Of a DNA stretch of 64,000 bases, positions 1-12,000 are shown piece by piece (within the stretch, counting starts at the first letter, position 1; every line of letters starts with the position of its first letter). This DNA comes from Enoplolaimus lenunculus (lineage: Eukaryota; Nematoda; Enoplea; Enoplida; Thoracostomopsidae): NCBI GenBank assembly GCA_030248215.1, contig JASANG010003051.1, positions 62,001-126,000 of the forward strand, read 5' to 3'. Under the pieces are notes generated by a model that saw nothing but the letters and a program-made list of their open reading frames with translations, did not search any database and was not told the origin of the DNA. The translations under genes were made by a program, and so were the position numbers.

Positions 1-34
1 TCGTATAATACACTCTTGGTTTTCCTAATAACAG

Positions 35-3000
35 GAGCCAACTGAGCCTGACAGCGGTGGCGTACTCGCGTTTGAGCTTCCAGAACCGGTGAAAATTCAA
101 CAACGTGAACAAGATCCGATCAGTAGTTTTGCGATTGCACAGGTATTCATCTTGACCGATATGAAAAATGTAGTTTGTGAATCACAAGACTTAACGCTGG
201 TTGGAATTTTGGGCTTCACACAACTGCATATGCTGCCAACAACAATTCATCGGCAAAAAATTAGGGAGCTGGATGTCCTTTAATAAAGGGAAAATAATGG
301 TTTATTACGTCGTTCGTATGAAAAATTTGGCAGCAAGTTTAATATTGTAGAGCGAAAGGCTGTTCCAAGAACAAGAACACTATAAACTATCTGATTAAGC
401 AAAACAAACAAAATTCAACAGAATTTTCCGGCTGTATCTGATAACGCGTAAAAATTTAGGGCCGTATATTCAACTGAATTAAACTCTACGACTAATTCAT
501 GTAACGGTATTTTTTGATTGGTGTGCTTCGAAAAAGTGAAGGTATACAGTGATTTGTCAATATTGACTTTTATGTCATGTAATGATAGCTCTAAGTTTTT
601 GGTTTTGCCTTACAGTCGAATCCGAACTGGATTGTTATCGCAACTAATCGTGAAATTCAAGAAATGGACGTTTCAATTGTGCTGCGAAACGAAGATTCGT
701 CGAGTTCAACGGCAACTCCATCGGCATTTGGAACACCTGCCGGAGATGATTATTTCAACTCGTGGTTGACCGATAGAACTGAAATTGATTTGGGCCTTGC
801 CAGGCTTCAGAAGTGAGTTCGTTTATAACGCTATCTAGGAAAGTGGCCAAAAATGTTTGCGGGTATACAAAAATTCCAGTTTCCATAGCTGGATTGCGTT
901 GTATTGTATGCGGCCAGATCGATTGCGCCATCACGCTGCGTTTGATCGCGGCAGTGTAAGCTACAATCATGAACTGATCGGATCAGTTTTTTGGTGCTAT
1001 CCAGTCGGTTGAGTAAGATCTTGGCATGGGGTTGGTTAGTGGTATATTCTTTGATAAGGTGGTCTATGTTCCAAGTACTGCATTTGTTTCAGGATTTTGG
1101 CTTTTTAAATGGTGTGTTTACACCATTAAAAGCGATTCGTTAACAAGTATTAATTTTTTGTTTTCCGGTTCTGGCTCCAGTTTCGGTATTTCTTAACTTT
1201 CCGATTCCGGTTCCGGTATCTGATAATTCCGGTTTCACCCTGCTCTGTAGCAATGTCATTAAACATACAGTACGCTTTTTTGTTTCATTCAAGTTATAAA
1301 ATATTAACTGTTTCTGTGTTTGTTAAAAATAGGAATCCTTTACAAGATAATGATGACTATTTGGTGCTTGACACCGATCCATCTGGTCATTTGTCGTCCG
1401 ATGCCGATCACAGCACTGGCCATCGTCCTGGAATCGGATTATCTTCAGCGTCGTTTGTAAGTTTCAAACTGTAATTTTTAAAATAACCTTATTCGCATAT
1501 TGCATTTCCATTACAGGTTATTATTTATCTTGGGACCATTAATGGTTGACAACAAGGGTAATTGGTTACTTTCAAATTTATATTCTTGCCATATTTTGCA
1601 TGACATAGAGTTAAATAAATAGCGAGGCCACACTATGCTCGGTAAGTGGCCTCAGCACAGCCTAATTGGGTTAAACTGCCATTTTTCAATCTAATCAGAT
1701 GTAGTATACTTCATACAAAGGCCCAGGTTGGCCGAATATTGTTGGAGCAAAATATCGCATCGTTGAGCTTAGATATAATGGCAACAATATACAGAATTAC
1801 TAATGTATTGTGACGATCGTATAAACCATATTTTGAACTGTTCAGTGTGTCCAACGTCTAGATTTTTAGTCAAAGACGTTTTTTTATTTGATAAATCATT
1901 AAAGTACACTCGGATAACACTTTCGAATAACGGTTCAAAGTGTTTGCAGCTTGAACGTATTGTATGACTTAAGTTTGGGTTGTTTTGTCTTCTTCAAACG
2001 TTTTTTCGGTTAAGCCCTATTCATAGCTGCAAGTTTTTGCTGCAAAAACTTGCACGCGCAAGTTTGGACAAAAAGCAACTTTGAAGTTCTTGCAGATGCA
2101 AATTACTCACTGGAATTCATATTAATTTAATTCGCTCTTGTAAACGCAGTTGCAAGTCGGTTGAATTTCTTGCACCTGCAGTCTGGTTGGTCCATCGGAA
2201 TGTTCTTTTGAAAATACTTGCAGCTGCAAGTATTTTGTACAAGTTGCAGCTGCGAGTTCCGGCTGCAACATCTTGCACGTGTGAATTTGACTTTAACTAT
2301 GTAACCTACATCTGCGTATGGCGGCTGTATTTTGCACTGTCACAGTGTAGTAGTGTGCTGAATTTAACGGCTGTATGATTTCAACTAAGTTTAAAACCCT
2401 ATTACTAACAGCGAAATAAAATTAAGTCAGTGACCAACTTTGATGCGTTCAGACTAGCAGTTCAGGCATATTAACTTTGGTTTAATTAAGAGATTGCACG
2501 ATCATGAAGCATTCTAAACATAAACGAAACGATAACTTCCTTGTTATGCCGTAGGCCCAAACTTGACATTTTTGTTTTGCTCAAAAGTTTTCTTAATTCG
2601 GCGATTTCAGTAGCTAACTTTAGCATAACTTAAGCAACTGCTTAAAAGTAAAATTTTAGTAACCAAGCCAGTGTTATTAATTCAAAAAGAATGAAACTAA
2701 TTGACTTTTTGACTATAAACACAGCTAACGCCGTTCGTGCTTGACCGGAGTCGGTACGCATTGCGTAAAGTAAGTCATATCGTTGGTAGTAGATGTGTAT
2801 GTTGTTTGCACACAGTTTGTTTGAAGCAGGAAAAGTGTAGACGGATCCGAAAAATGCAGGACAACGTGACATTGATAATAGAGCCACACGCTATTTTGTA
2901 GCACTGTAAATGACACAGTGTGGAAATGGAATCATGGTTTTGAAGTTTCGCTTAGCTTAAAAATTTGCCTTGAAATTTGAAATTTTCGAATGTAAAATGA

Positions 3001-6000
3001 TTGTTTAGTTTAGGGTTTGGCATGAATATGGTTTGAAGTGCCCACGGGTTTCCTTCATTGAGATGTAGGAATTGATTTTGATCGTGTTAGGTTGAGATTT
3101 CAGTATATTATTATTATTTGTGTATGCATGTTGCAGTGTTAGACTTGATCCCGTATTCTCAAATATGTGTAGCACCTATCACCAGTTGGCGATCGGTCCT
3201 GTATAACTTTGGCACCAGCGCATTGTCAGGTTCGAAATTCAGTCCATTGTTTGCGTTTGATTTGCCGTACTGCTGTACCAATTTTAAAATCTGCAATTGC
3301 AACACTTCGTCAGTTTGAAAAACTATCGCTAACTGATGATAGGTGCTTTACGCATTTAAGAATATGGGCCTTGGACCAAGGCTTCGGCTTAGTAGGTTGA
3401 TATATCTTTATATTATTATTTGTGTAAGCATGTTGCAGTGTGGCCAGTGGTTTGAGCGCTTGTAAGCTTTCCCATTCATAGGCTTAGACTTGGGCCACGA
3501 CTTCCTTTCCTAAGCCTATATTTAATCCGAAATTATTGTAGCATGAGCCTTTATTTAAGCCTAAGCCTTTAATGTTAAATGTAGAGGAAAAGTGTACAAA
3601 AGCCGTGTTTTTGTATGGTAAAAATATTATTGGCATGCTGCTGTGGTGTATACTGTCGACTAGTGGGTGTGTGTTCGTTGATTTGTAGGTGTCGTGTAAT
3701 ATTTGGCTGCCTGCATTTATTTTGATACGTAATCAACGTTATTTTGATGCGTACAACCGGATAGTATCCGTGTGCACTATAATTTCGAGGGCCATAACTT
3801 CTGAACCGTTGGTCATGCAACCATAAATATGGTACCGTTGAATTTAACGCGTCGAGATCTATAGGATGGACTACTTTTCATCAAAATCCTAGGGTGGTCC
3901 AGATTCCGCACCTCCGCCGTCAAACCTTCAATGAGTGAACAAACGAACGCCATTTTAATGCTGAACCTTTATACAAAATCTTGAGTTTGATCTCTGTTAG
4001 GAGGCCCAGGCTGGGTGCTTCGCCCCGTGGATCCGCAAGTTCTGTGACACCGAAATCAGAAGGGCGCTAAACAGAACTGGATTATACCATAATTGGAATC
4101 GGAACGGAATGTTTGACTTTGAACCGGAATCGGAATTGGAAATTTTCAGAGTCCATGCTGTTTTTTGCATAGCGAATCTCATATGTAGTGTATGTGTCAC
4201 AGTTTTCAGAGTGTTCTGCTTCTGCGAGTTCACATGCACTATGTTATTCAAATTTGTAAGATAATTTCCATGTGTATATAAAAAATACACTTTGAGATCC
4301 GATGTGCAGTGGCTGTTATGAACATAACAGAACTACAGACAACATTTGCGCATATGTAATTGCAAATAATGCGATTAAGGGTTGCGCTATACTTTTTTGT
4401 CGTCTGGCGACGTCCGTCACCGGCACAGTACCGTTTGGCGCCGTCCGTCACCGTGCAGTATCGTACGCAAATAACTCACGTACGATAACGTATGCTGACA
4501 GACACGCCGTACGATTGGCGTACAGTGACGGGCTGCGCCGGACGACGCCGGACGTCAACTATAGCGCAACCCTAATACTTGCAATCGGAATCAGAATCGG
4601 GACTGTATTTTCATTTTCGGGTAAACACCAGCAGGAGCGTGGCAAAGATTTTATTTTCGGCCATGGATAACTACGTTTAAATATTTACAGCGAGATAGCG
4701 TAGCGAGCAAGAATAAATTTTATGCCCTACGCAGGTTATTTTACATCCAGTAAAAGTGTCTGCCTTTTTCCATTTTTTTCAGAAATTTTTGAGGATATAT
4801 CGCTCTTATTATTTCCACCGTTGTAGACACACCCATGAAAATCAGTTTTCGTTTCTATGATGTATATGCCGCTGAAACTTTAGAGTTATGTATTATTCGG
4901 TTTTAGTTTTGTGTTGTGTTTAGATACGTCAGGCCCGTAGCCAGCTTACCTGGTTGGGGGGGGCTGAAAATTGTTCAGGAGGGGCATTCAAGGGTGTTCG
5001 ATGAGTTTACAAACAAGGTTGAAAACTTTGTAGGGGGGCCCAAATTTTTCCAGGGGGGCTGAGCCCACCCCCTGCCCCCCCTCCCTTGGCTACGGCCCCG
5101 AGATACGTGCACCGTGCCCCGGTCTGCAGTAATCCATATCACTATCTTTGTGTTAACGCTAAACCGAATATTCATTTATCCTTTGCATTACGTTTAAAAT
5201 TTACACCTGTGAGGCAGGGCTTTAGGCGGTCCGCCAGCGAAAATCAAAACGATTGCCAAATGTATTACGCCGTCGTTCAACGTCTGCGTTACGGAATGAT
5301 GTCGAGTCGTTACAGTATCGAGCTACCAACGAGTCGGCTCAACTTGTCGATGTATGTTTCTAGGCTGGCTCCAACGCTTTTCCGGCGCTTTGTTACTTAG
5401 CCGCTTTGGGTTTTATAAGCGTGCGCGCAGCTGTTGTACATTATCCGTCACATTTAAGGTTAACGCTAAGGGCGGCGCCATATTTTTAATAATGTCCAGC
5501 GCCGTGTGTCGCCGTGCTATATCGCACGACAATTACTCACGTACGATACTGTATGGTGACGGACGGCGACGGACGTCGCAGCCCGACGACATGTATAGCG
5601 CCGCCCTAAGGCGTAGTCTTAGACTTATACAAAAGTTTTCACTGAGACAGGCACAGGAAGTGGCAGATCTTACAGAGCGCAACCGGAATTCCCATTCCGA
5701 TTAGAATATCGATTCAAAACGAATTCCGAGTCCGATTGCACAGTCAATCGGATCAGAATTTTGAAATTTTAATTACAATTCTATTTGTTGTGATATATTG
5801 CATAAGAATTCTGTATCATTTATCTATGAAATTGCTTTCGAGGAGTTGACTTATCACTAATAAATTGAAGTTTAGGTTTGCAGAACCAAAAATCATCGGC
5901 AATTTGTTCATGTGACGTAATTTTTAGTTCAAGTTCCGATTCCGATTACAATTCCGGTATAGATTAGCTGTTCCGATTCCGAACAAGCCTAAACGTATAT

Positions 6001-9000
6001 GTGAGAGAAAGGTGCAAGAGTGGTATACAATTTTTTGATGATCCGACGCTTGCGTTTGATATTTACCGACGGCTTGTGACATAAAGTATGAGCAGCAGAA
6101 GTAGCTTACCAGCTACCTTCGAATTACTGTTGTGCTATAATTGTTGTCTTCGATTTTATTTTATTTTTTTGCATATCTGAACTTGTTATTACCTCCCCTG
6201 GTCATTTCACACCCAAATTTAATTTTTTAAAAACGTCGATATTTAATGTCCCAAGGATATTCTGTGGGAAACAAAACATGTTTCGTCAAAAAGTTAAACA
6301 AATTATAAACCTTTAAGTTCCCGTCGCAGATTGCGACGCGAAATCAGTTATTAAATCATAACCCGTTAGCCGACCGTACTAATAGCTAACTAGTCATTTA
6401 TTGGTTTTGGAGGTTTGTAAACAATTGATTCAGATTCCTCGCACTCAAAAACCCATCAGTAATCCTAATAATTTGAGAAATAATTTAAAAAGCCATTATT
6501 TAGGGTTATCAATTTAGCTAACTACTCAATTATCGGCTTTGGAGGTTATGCTGATTCTTTGCATTCAAAAACCCTTCAATGCTGAAATTGGATTGCTTGT
6601 AACTGTAATAATTAGTGAAATAATGTGGGAAGTCCTAATTTAGGCTTAATTAATTATGCAAATTAGCCTGTAGCTAATAAACGGCGTTAAATTGTAAAAC
6701 CCCAATGCGAGGTTAACACGCCAGGATAATTGGCTTTCAAACAAAAAAGTTTATCAAAATCGGTTCAGCCGCTGTTGAGATTCTTTTCGGATGGGCAGAC
6801 GGACGGACGGACATCCACCTTTCAGTCCCAGAGTACAAAACATAAAACGCTTCGCGAAACTCCGAGCTTCGCTCAATAATTTTTAATGTTCAAGGCGATT
6901 TGGTACTTGTGTACTCCTTCTACATCAGTATTAATATATTACATTTCCCCCACATTGTCGTTAGTGCTTGGGCTCAGGCGTACGGTTAAACTTAGGCTTT
7001 GATTTAGGCCTAAGCTTTGGCGTATACTAACGCTTAGGATTAGGTTTAGGTTCGTTGTGCGAGAGGGGGAACAAATCGAGTGCCGATTTATCTTGGTTCC
7101 AGATTCACTTTAAGCATTATACCCAAAAAGTATTAGCAGTACCATGTCTGATGTACCAGTACAAATTTGTTAATGCTGGATACATGCAGGAATATGTTGT
7201 TTATTTTATTTCGGCAAAAATTTAATTTTTGTTCCTGTTACGGCGAAAAAGCATTGGTTATTTTGGGTGAAGTAGGACGTTTTCACCCGCTTGATAAAAA
7301 ACTACTGAAATTTAGAAAAAACCCATCCGAAAGCCTACCAAAATCTACTGTAAGTCTTTCCAGTATACCAGAACCTCAATTGAGATTAAAATCGTTGCCG
7401 TTTTTTAGTTTTTGAACGTAATTGAAAAATCCACAAATTTTCAAAAAAAACCAATTTTCGAAAAAATTTGTGAAACATTGAATTCCTGTTCTTGTTCCTG
7501 CTTCTTGTGAATAGTAGTTTCAGTTGGAACTCGGATTCGCCGCCGAACTGTGATGAAATTAATTTTAATGAAACATTACAATTTAAATGCCAAACGTGGT
7601 TGAAATGTATACTTTAAAATCTTGTGGTACGCAGTTTACGTATTGGATTTTTTGTAATGTTAACTTAGTTTGGGATATTTCTAGCAATTTTAACCTTTAT
7701 GGGAGCATCATTATTTTTAAGCCTTTTTCACACGTGCAAGTTTTTGCTGCGAGAACTTGCAGCTGCAAATAATGCATTAAAAATTATAGCTTGGAATTTA
7801 GTTCATATGTGTGAATACCCATGCAAGTTCACTGAATTTACAGCACCCACTTTCTCATTGGCTGATGAAAAAATCCATGTTCTGGGTGCAATTTGCAGGT
7901 CTTGCAGTCAAAAATTGCACGTGTGAATAGGGCTTAATTTTAAAATTATTGTGTGAATTTGTATTAGTTATTTAAATATTTCGATTATATTTCAGTATTT
8001 TAACGTTTCTCATGTGTGGTATCCAAAATTTTGAATGGATGAAGTTATATCCAAACTATTCTATTTATACCGTATAATTTCGTTTATCTTTGCTGAAGCA
8101 TTTTGTTAAGTTGATTTGTACTTGTATACATTTGAATCAGATCGAATTTCGCCGAACCCATAACGAACTTGAAAGTGAGAAGCTTATGCTTAAGATTAAA
8201 CCTAAGCCTAAGCCTAGACACGTGATACTATAATAATATAAACACTGTGAAAAAGAATGACTTGTATTAAATTAACTGTAATGTGAGGGTGGGAGGTAAA
8301 CAAGTACCGGTCGACGGGTAAGCAGTGATAGCTCGTTTACACCTTTTCATTTTTGGACTACCCGTGTCGTTTTCGATATTGTTGATTACCGTATGTTTCT
8401 TGGTGTATGATTGGTAGGGCCTATGTTACTTTAAAGGGCGTAACAGTAGATTAAGCGTAGTCCTAAGCCTAAGCCTAAGCCTAAACGTTGTAAAAAATAT
8501 GTTCCTAAGCCTAAGCCTAAGCATAAGCTTAAGCCTAAGCAAAAAATTTAAATCTAGAATGTAAACCTACTCTTTTACAGATCCACCAGAATCCTGGACG
8601 CCCCTTAAAGTAACATGGGCCATTTATAGTATAGATTAGAATTTTTAGGTTTTACGTTTGTATAAGTCTGTATGTGTCAGGGATATTTCTAGGGGCATGC
8701 CTGCAAATTGTAGTGTATTTGCCGTTGGTTCACTAATGTTTTCAAGATGGGCTCGTAGCCAGACGGGGCACGGTGGGCTCATACCATACATCCTGGAAAA
8801 TTTTGTGCTTTTTGGAAAAGTTAAAACCTCACTTGTAGGTCCTAGGAAGGCCTTCCGTACCACTCGTGAAATTTTTTTAACCCCGCCCCTAGCTCCTTGT
8901 TCCGGATACGGGACTGAAGAACGTGCAGTATTGTTATATTAGGGTTTTCGCTTTGGAATTGTTTACTGGTAAACGTTACAAAAACATCAAATAATGGAAT

Positions 9001-12000
9001 AGGGTCGTTTTTAAGTGTTAAAAATGCATCTGCGTGAGATGTTAAGCTTTGTTATGTGAACACGTGGGATACCTTAGAACCGCGTAAGGAAGAATTGTTA
9101 GCTACGTTCTGATATTTGAATAGAATTAGTATTACATTTGAATTAATTATCTGTTTCCGGCCGAATATTAATGTATCCGGCTCCGGTATTTTTTGATATC
9201 CATCCGCATTTTGTATTTCGTATTTTGGCTTGTAATGTTTTTAGTTTTCGTGGCTTAAATTAATTTCATGGTCTACATTAAGTGTTTTGGTATTTAGTTA
9301 TGTGTATAAATTTGTAGACTTGTGCTCGTATTATGTATGACGCGTAAAGTTTGAATATTGTCAACTTTATCCGTATATTAAATACTTTTCACACTACCAT
9401 TTATTTATTTCTTAATCGCAGTTACACCTGGTTTATTTTTAACTGTGGATTAAACGTCTGTGAATGCGTGCAGTATTCTACTCTGTTGCGTTTTGTTAAG
9501 TAAACTTTCAAATTTCTAAATTTGAAAACAGTGAAATGTTTTGTTGAATAATAACTTTTAGCACTGGTTACGTGATATTTGACAGATTTTTTTAAAAAAA
9601 ATTTCATTTTCTATCTAACATAGACCAGGTAACTTTTGAGAGAGTAGTGTGATGGACACTGAGAACAAAAAAGCTCCAGCAACTTGTACACTGAAGTCAA
9701 ATAGGCTTCGGTGTCGTGTATTGTATCTTACGTTGTACAGGCGTGATATTTTGGAAGTTGCATTAGTGCAATCTCGGTGATTGACAAAGAGAACCGCATT
9801 TTTGTGGTTAATTCGTGAATTGAAGCCTTCAAGCGCGACTTTGGTTTTGGGCAATACATATTTTTGTTGATTTTAATATAATGTATTTCTTTTTATTTCA
9901 GCTATGCAAACGAGATGTTCACGGGGTTAAAAGGCTTGAATGCCATCCTGTTTTGCCATATTGTAAGTGTTGATATCTTTGGATTTTAATTCATGGCGAC
10001 GGAATCAGTGTTCGATTCAATAACAAACCAACGAATGCGTGGCCCTTCTACGCTTACACTTCCGCAAGCTTGGGAGTCAGCCCATGCTTAGGCTTAAGTT
10101 TTAGAAACGCTTATTGACGCCCAAAAGTTTGTCTAAAAGCCTTAACCTAAGCTTGAACCTAAGTAGTAGTAGTAATTAGAGTGTTATAACTACTCTAAGT
10201 CTTAGGTTTAAATGAGGCATGAAGTGTACAATAGTCCGATGCGCTAATAACTTCGATATGCGTATTTTTCAGTGGTTTTCTTTTTCAATATTATAGATTT
10301 ATCTGGATCAACAGATGGCTCTGTACACATGTGGGAATGCCTTAACCTAAGCTTGAACCTAAGTAGTAGTAATTAGAGTGTTATACCTACTCTAAGCCTT
10401 AGGTTTAAATGTGGGATGAAGTGTACAATAGTTCGATGCACTAATAACTTCGAACCCGAGGACCTATGGCGAAAACCGGTCGAGGTCGCTCAACTTCTTG
10501 ATCTATAACCGTTCTGCTGGACGACACTGACGGCCACGACAACAACATATGCGTATTTTTCAGTGTTTTTCTTTTTCAATATTATAGATTTATCTGGATC
10601 AACAGATGGCTCTGTACACATGTGGGAATTCGGTGTCGCTCAGTGCGTCTATACACCTCGGTCTGCTGGTCAATTTGCCAAAGTTACACGGCTGCGATTT
10701 TCGTTGCACGGAAACAAAGTAAAGCCCTATTTTTAACGATATAAAGTTCGATTATAGCAGAGGCGTTCACGTGCAATTGTTGTTCGGTGGCTGTTTGTGA
10801 TGGTTTTTTGAACGCTTTCCGCTAACAATCTTACGGTTAGAGTTAGGCAGAGGCTTAGGTTTAAGTTTATAGAAGAGGATTGCAGCGACGGATCTAGGAT
10901 TTTCTGGTAGCGAGATCCGAGGATGGATTTTTTATATGTCTGGGCCGTTTCTAGGGTATACATTTGCCTAAGGGTTTTCCTATGCGTAACCCTGCGCCTA
11001 GGAATGAGTTAACCTTCAATGTGTCGAAATGTGTGCAACAGAACCCTTACACATATATTTTATGACTTTTTGTACTTTTGTGTTTTTGTTTTGGGGAGTA
11101 TTTTAAACTATTTATTTTTGTTTCTATTTTGTTTATTTATTTTAAATATAATTGTTCTATTTTAAGTTTGGTGTCTCCGATGGTGATGGAACGTTAAGTG
11201 TGTGGCAGCTCAGTCACGGCGGATCACTTCGAAAACCATTCCTTGTGAGTTGTTTTTCGGATTGTTTGTGTTTTATACAATTATGTAGGTAGACAACTCT
11301 AAAACAAGATCGAGCAATAACCATAGCTCATAAATGAAACTAGTCAACGTGTTGCAAAATTTCTAACTCTTATGTTTTCGTAATAAGCATTACAGAACGT
11401 AAACTTACGTTGGCAGCACATGTTCAAAATACAGCATGTAATCATTGTAAGCAAACAACCAACGAGAAAACTGCCATGAAACTTCAATGGCTTTGATGAT
11501 TATCAAATTGAACATGCCTACGATAATCAGCTCTTAACTATTCAACAATTCAATGTTGAAGACGGAAAATTATATTTCCCAGTTCATTTTGCTCGTTTTG
11601 TTTAGCAAATTTCGTTCTATGTATGAAAAAGATTGTGAAGGTTTTAGTTGTGTTAAAAAATTCAATTTTTTATTCGCAGAAATTTGTTGCGTAACTTGAA
11701 GACTACACGTATTGTTCATTTGGATATTCATGTTTTTATCATATCACGCATGTATATACACTAAAATGCTGGAACTATGCCCAAATGTGGAGCGTTCAGC
11801 TTTAATATAGATATTGCAAGAAAAACAAGCTAATCTGTTTTATCGTAAAACTATCGAAATATTTCTGGCTGCAGGAAGCATTACATTTTATACAATTTTT
11901 TCTGCAAAAACTAACCACGCAATCACGTTTTAGTCTAAGAATATTGATCATTACAGCAGTAGCGAATAAAGAAAAACTCAAATGTGGTTATAGAATCTTG

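Larger units (their letters stand above)
1457..9901 (+). other. 8.4-kb DMXL intron packed with small repeats
   Basis: No coding exon is needed here: the flanking exons join in phase 0 and the joined protein matches the family without a gap. The intron holds inverted-repeat elements (2011-2296, 3168-3352, 4379-4572, 4931-5101, 5470-5606, 6380-6886, 7719-7937, 8417-8622). It also holds degenerate pieces of the CCGGTTCCGG/ACCCTG repeat near 4060-4140 and 9150-9200, and scattered TTAGGC-like hexamers (6960-7050, 8190-8215). Long open frames in it (for example 4302-4670 and 5354-5704) arise from CG-rich elements and show no protein resemblance. Confidence 0.8.

Noticed and set aside
10297-10338. 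First copy of a DMXL exon as an alternative exon
   Set aside because: No donor follows and a stop is met quickly; the full exon at 10588 fits phase and protein.
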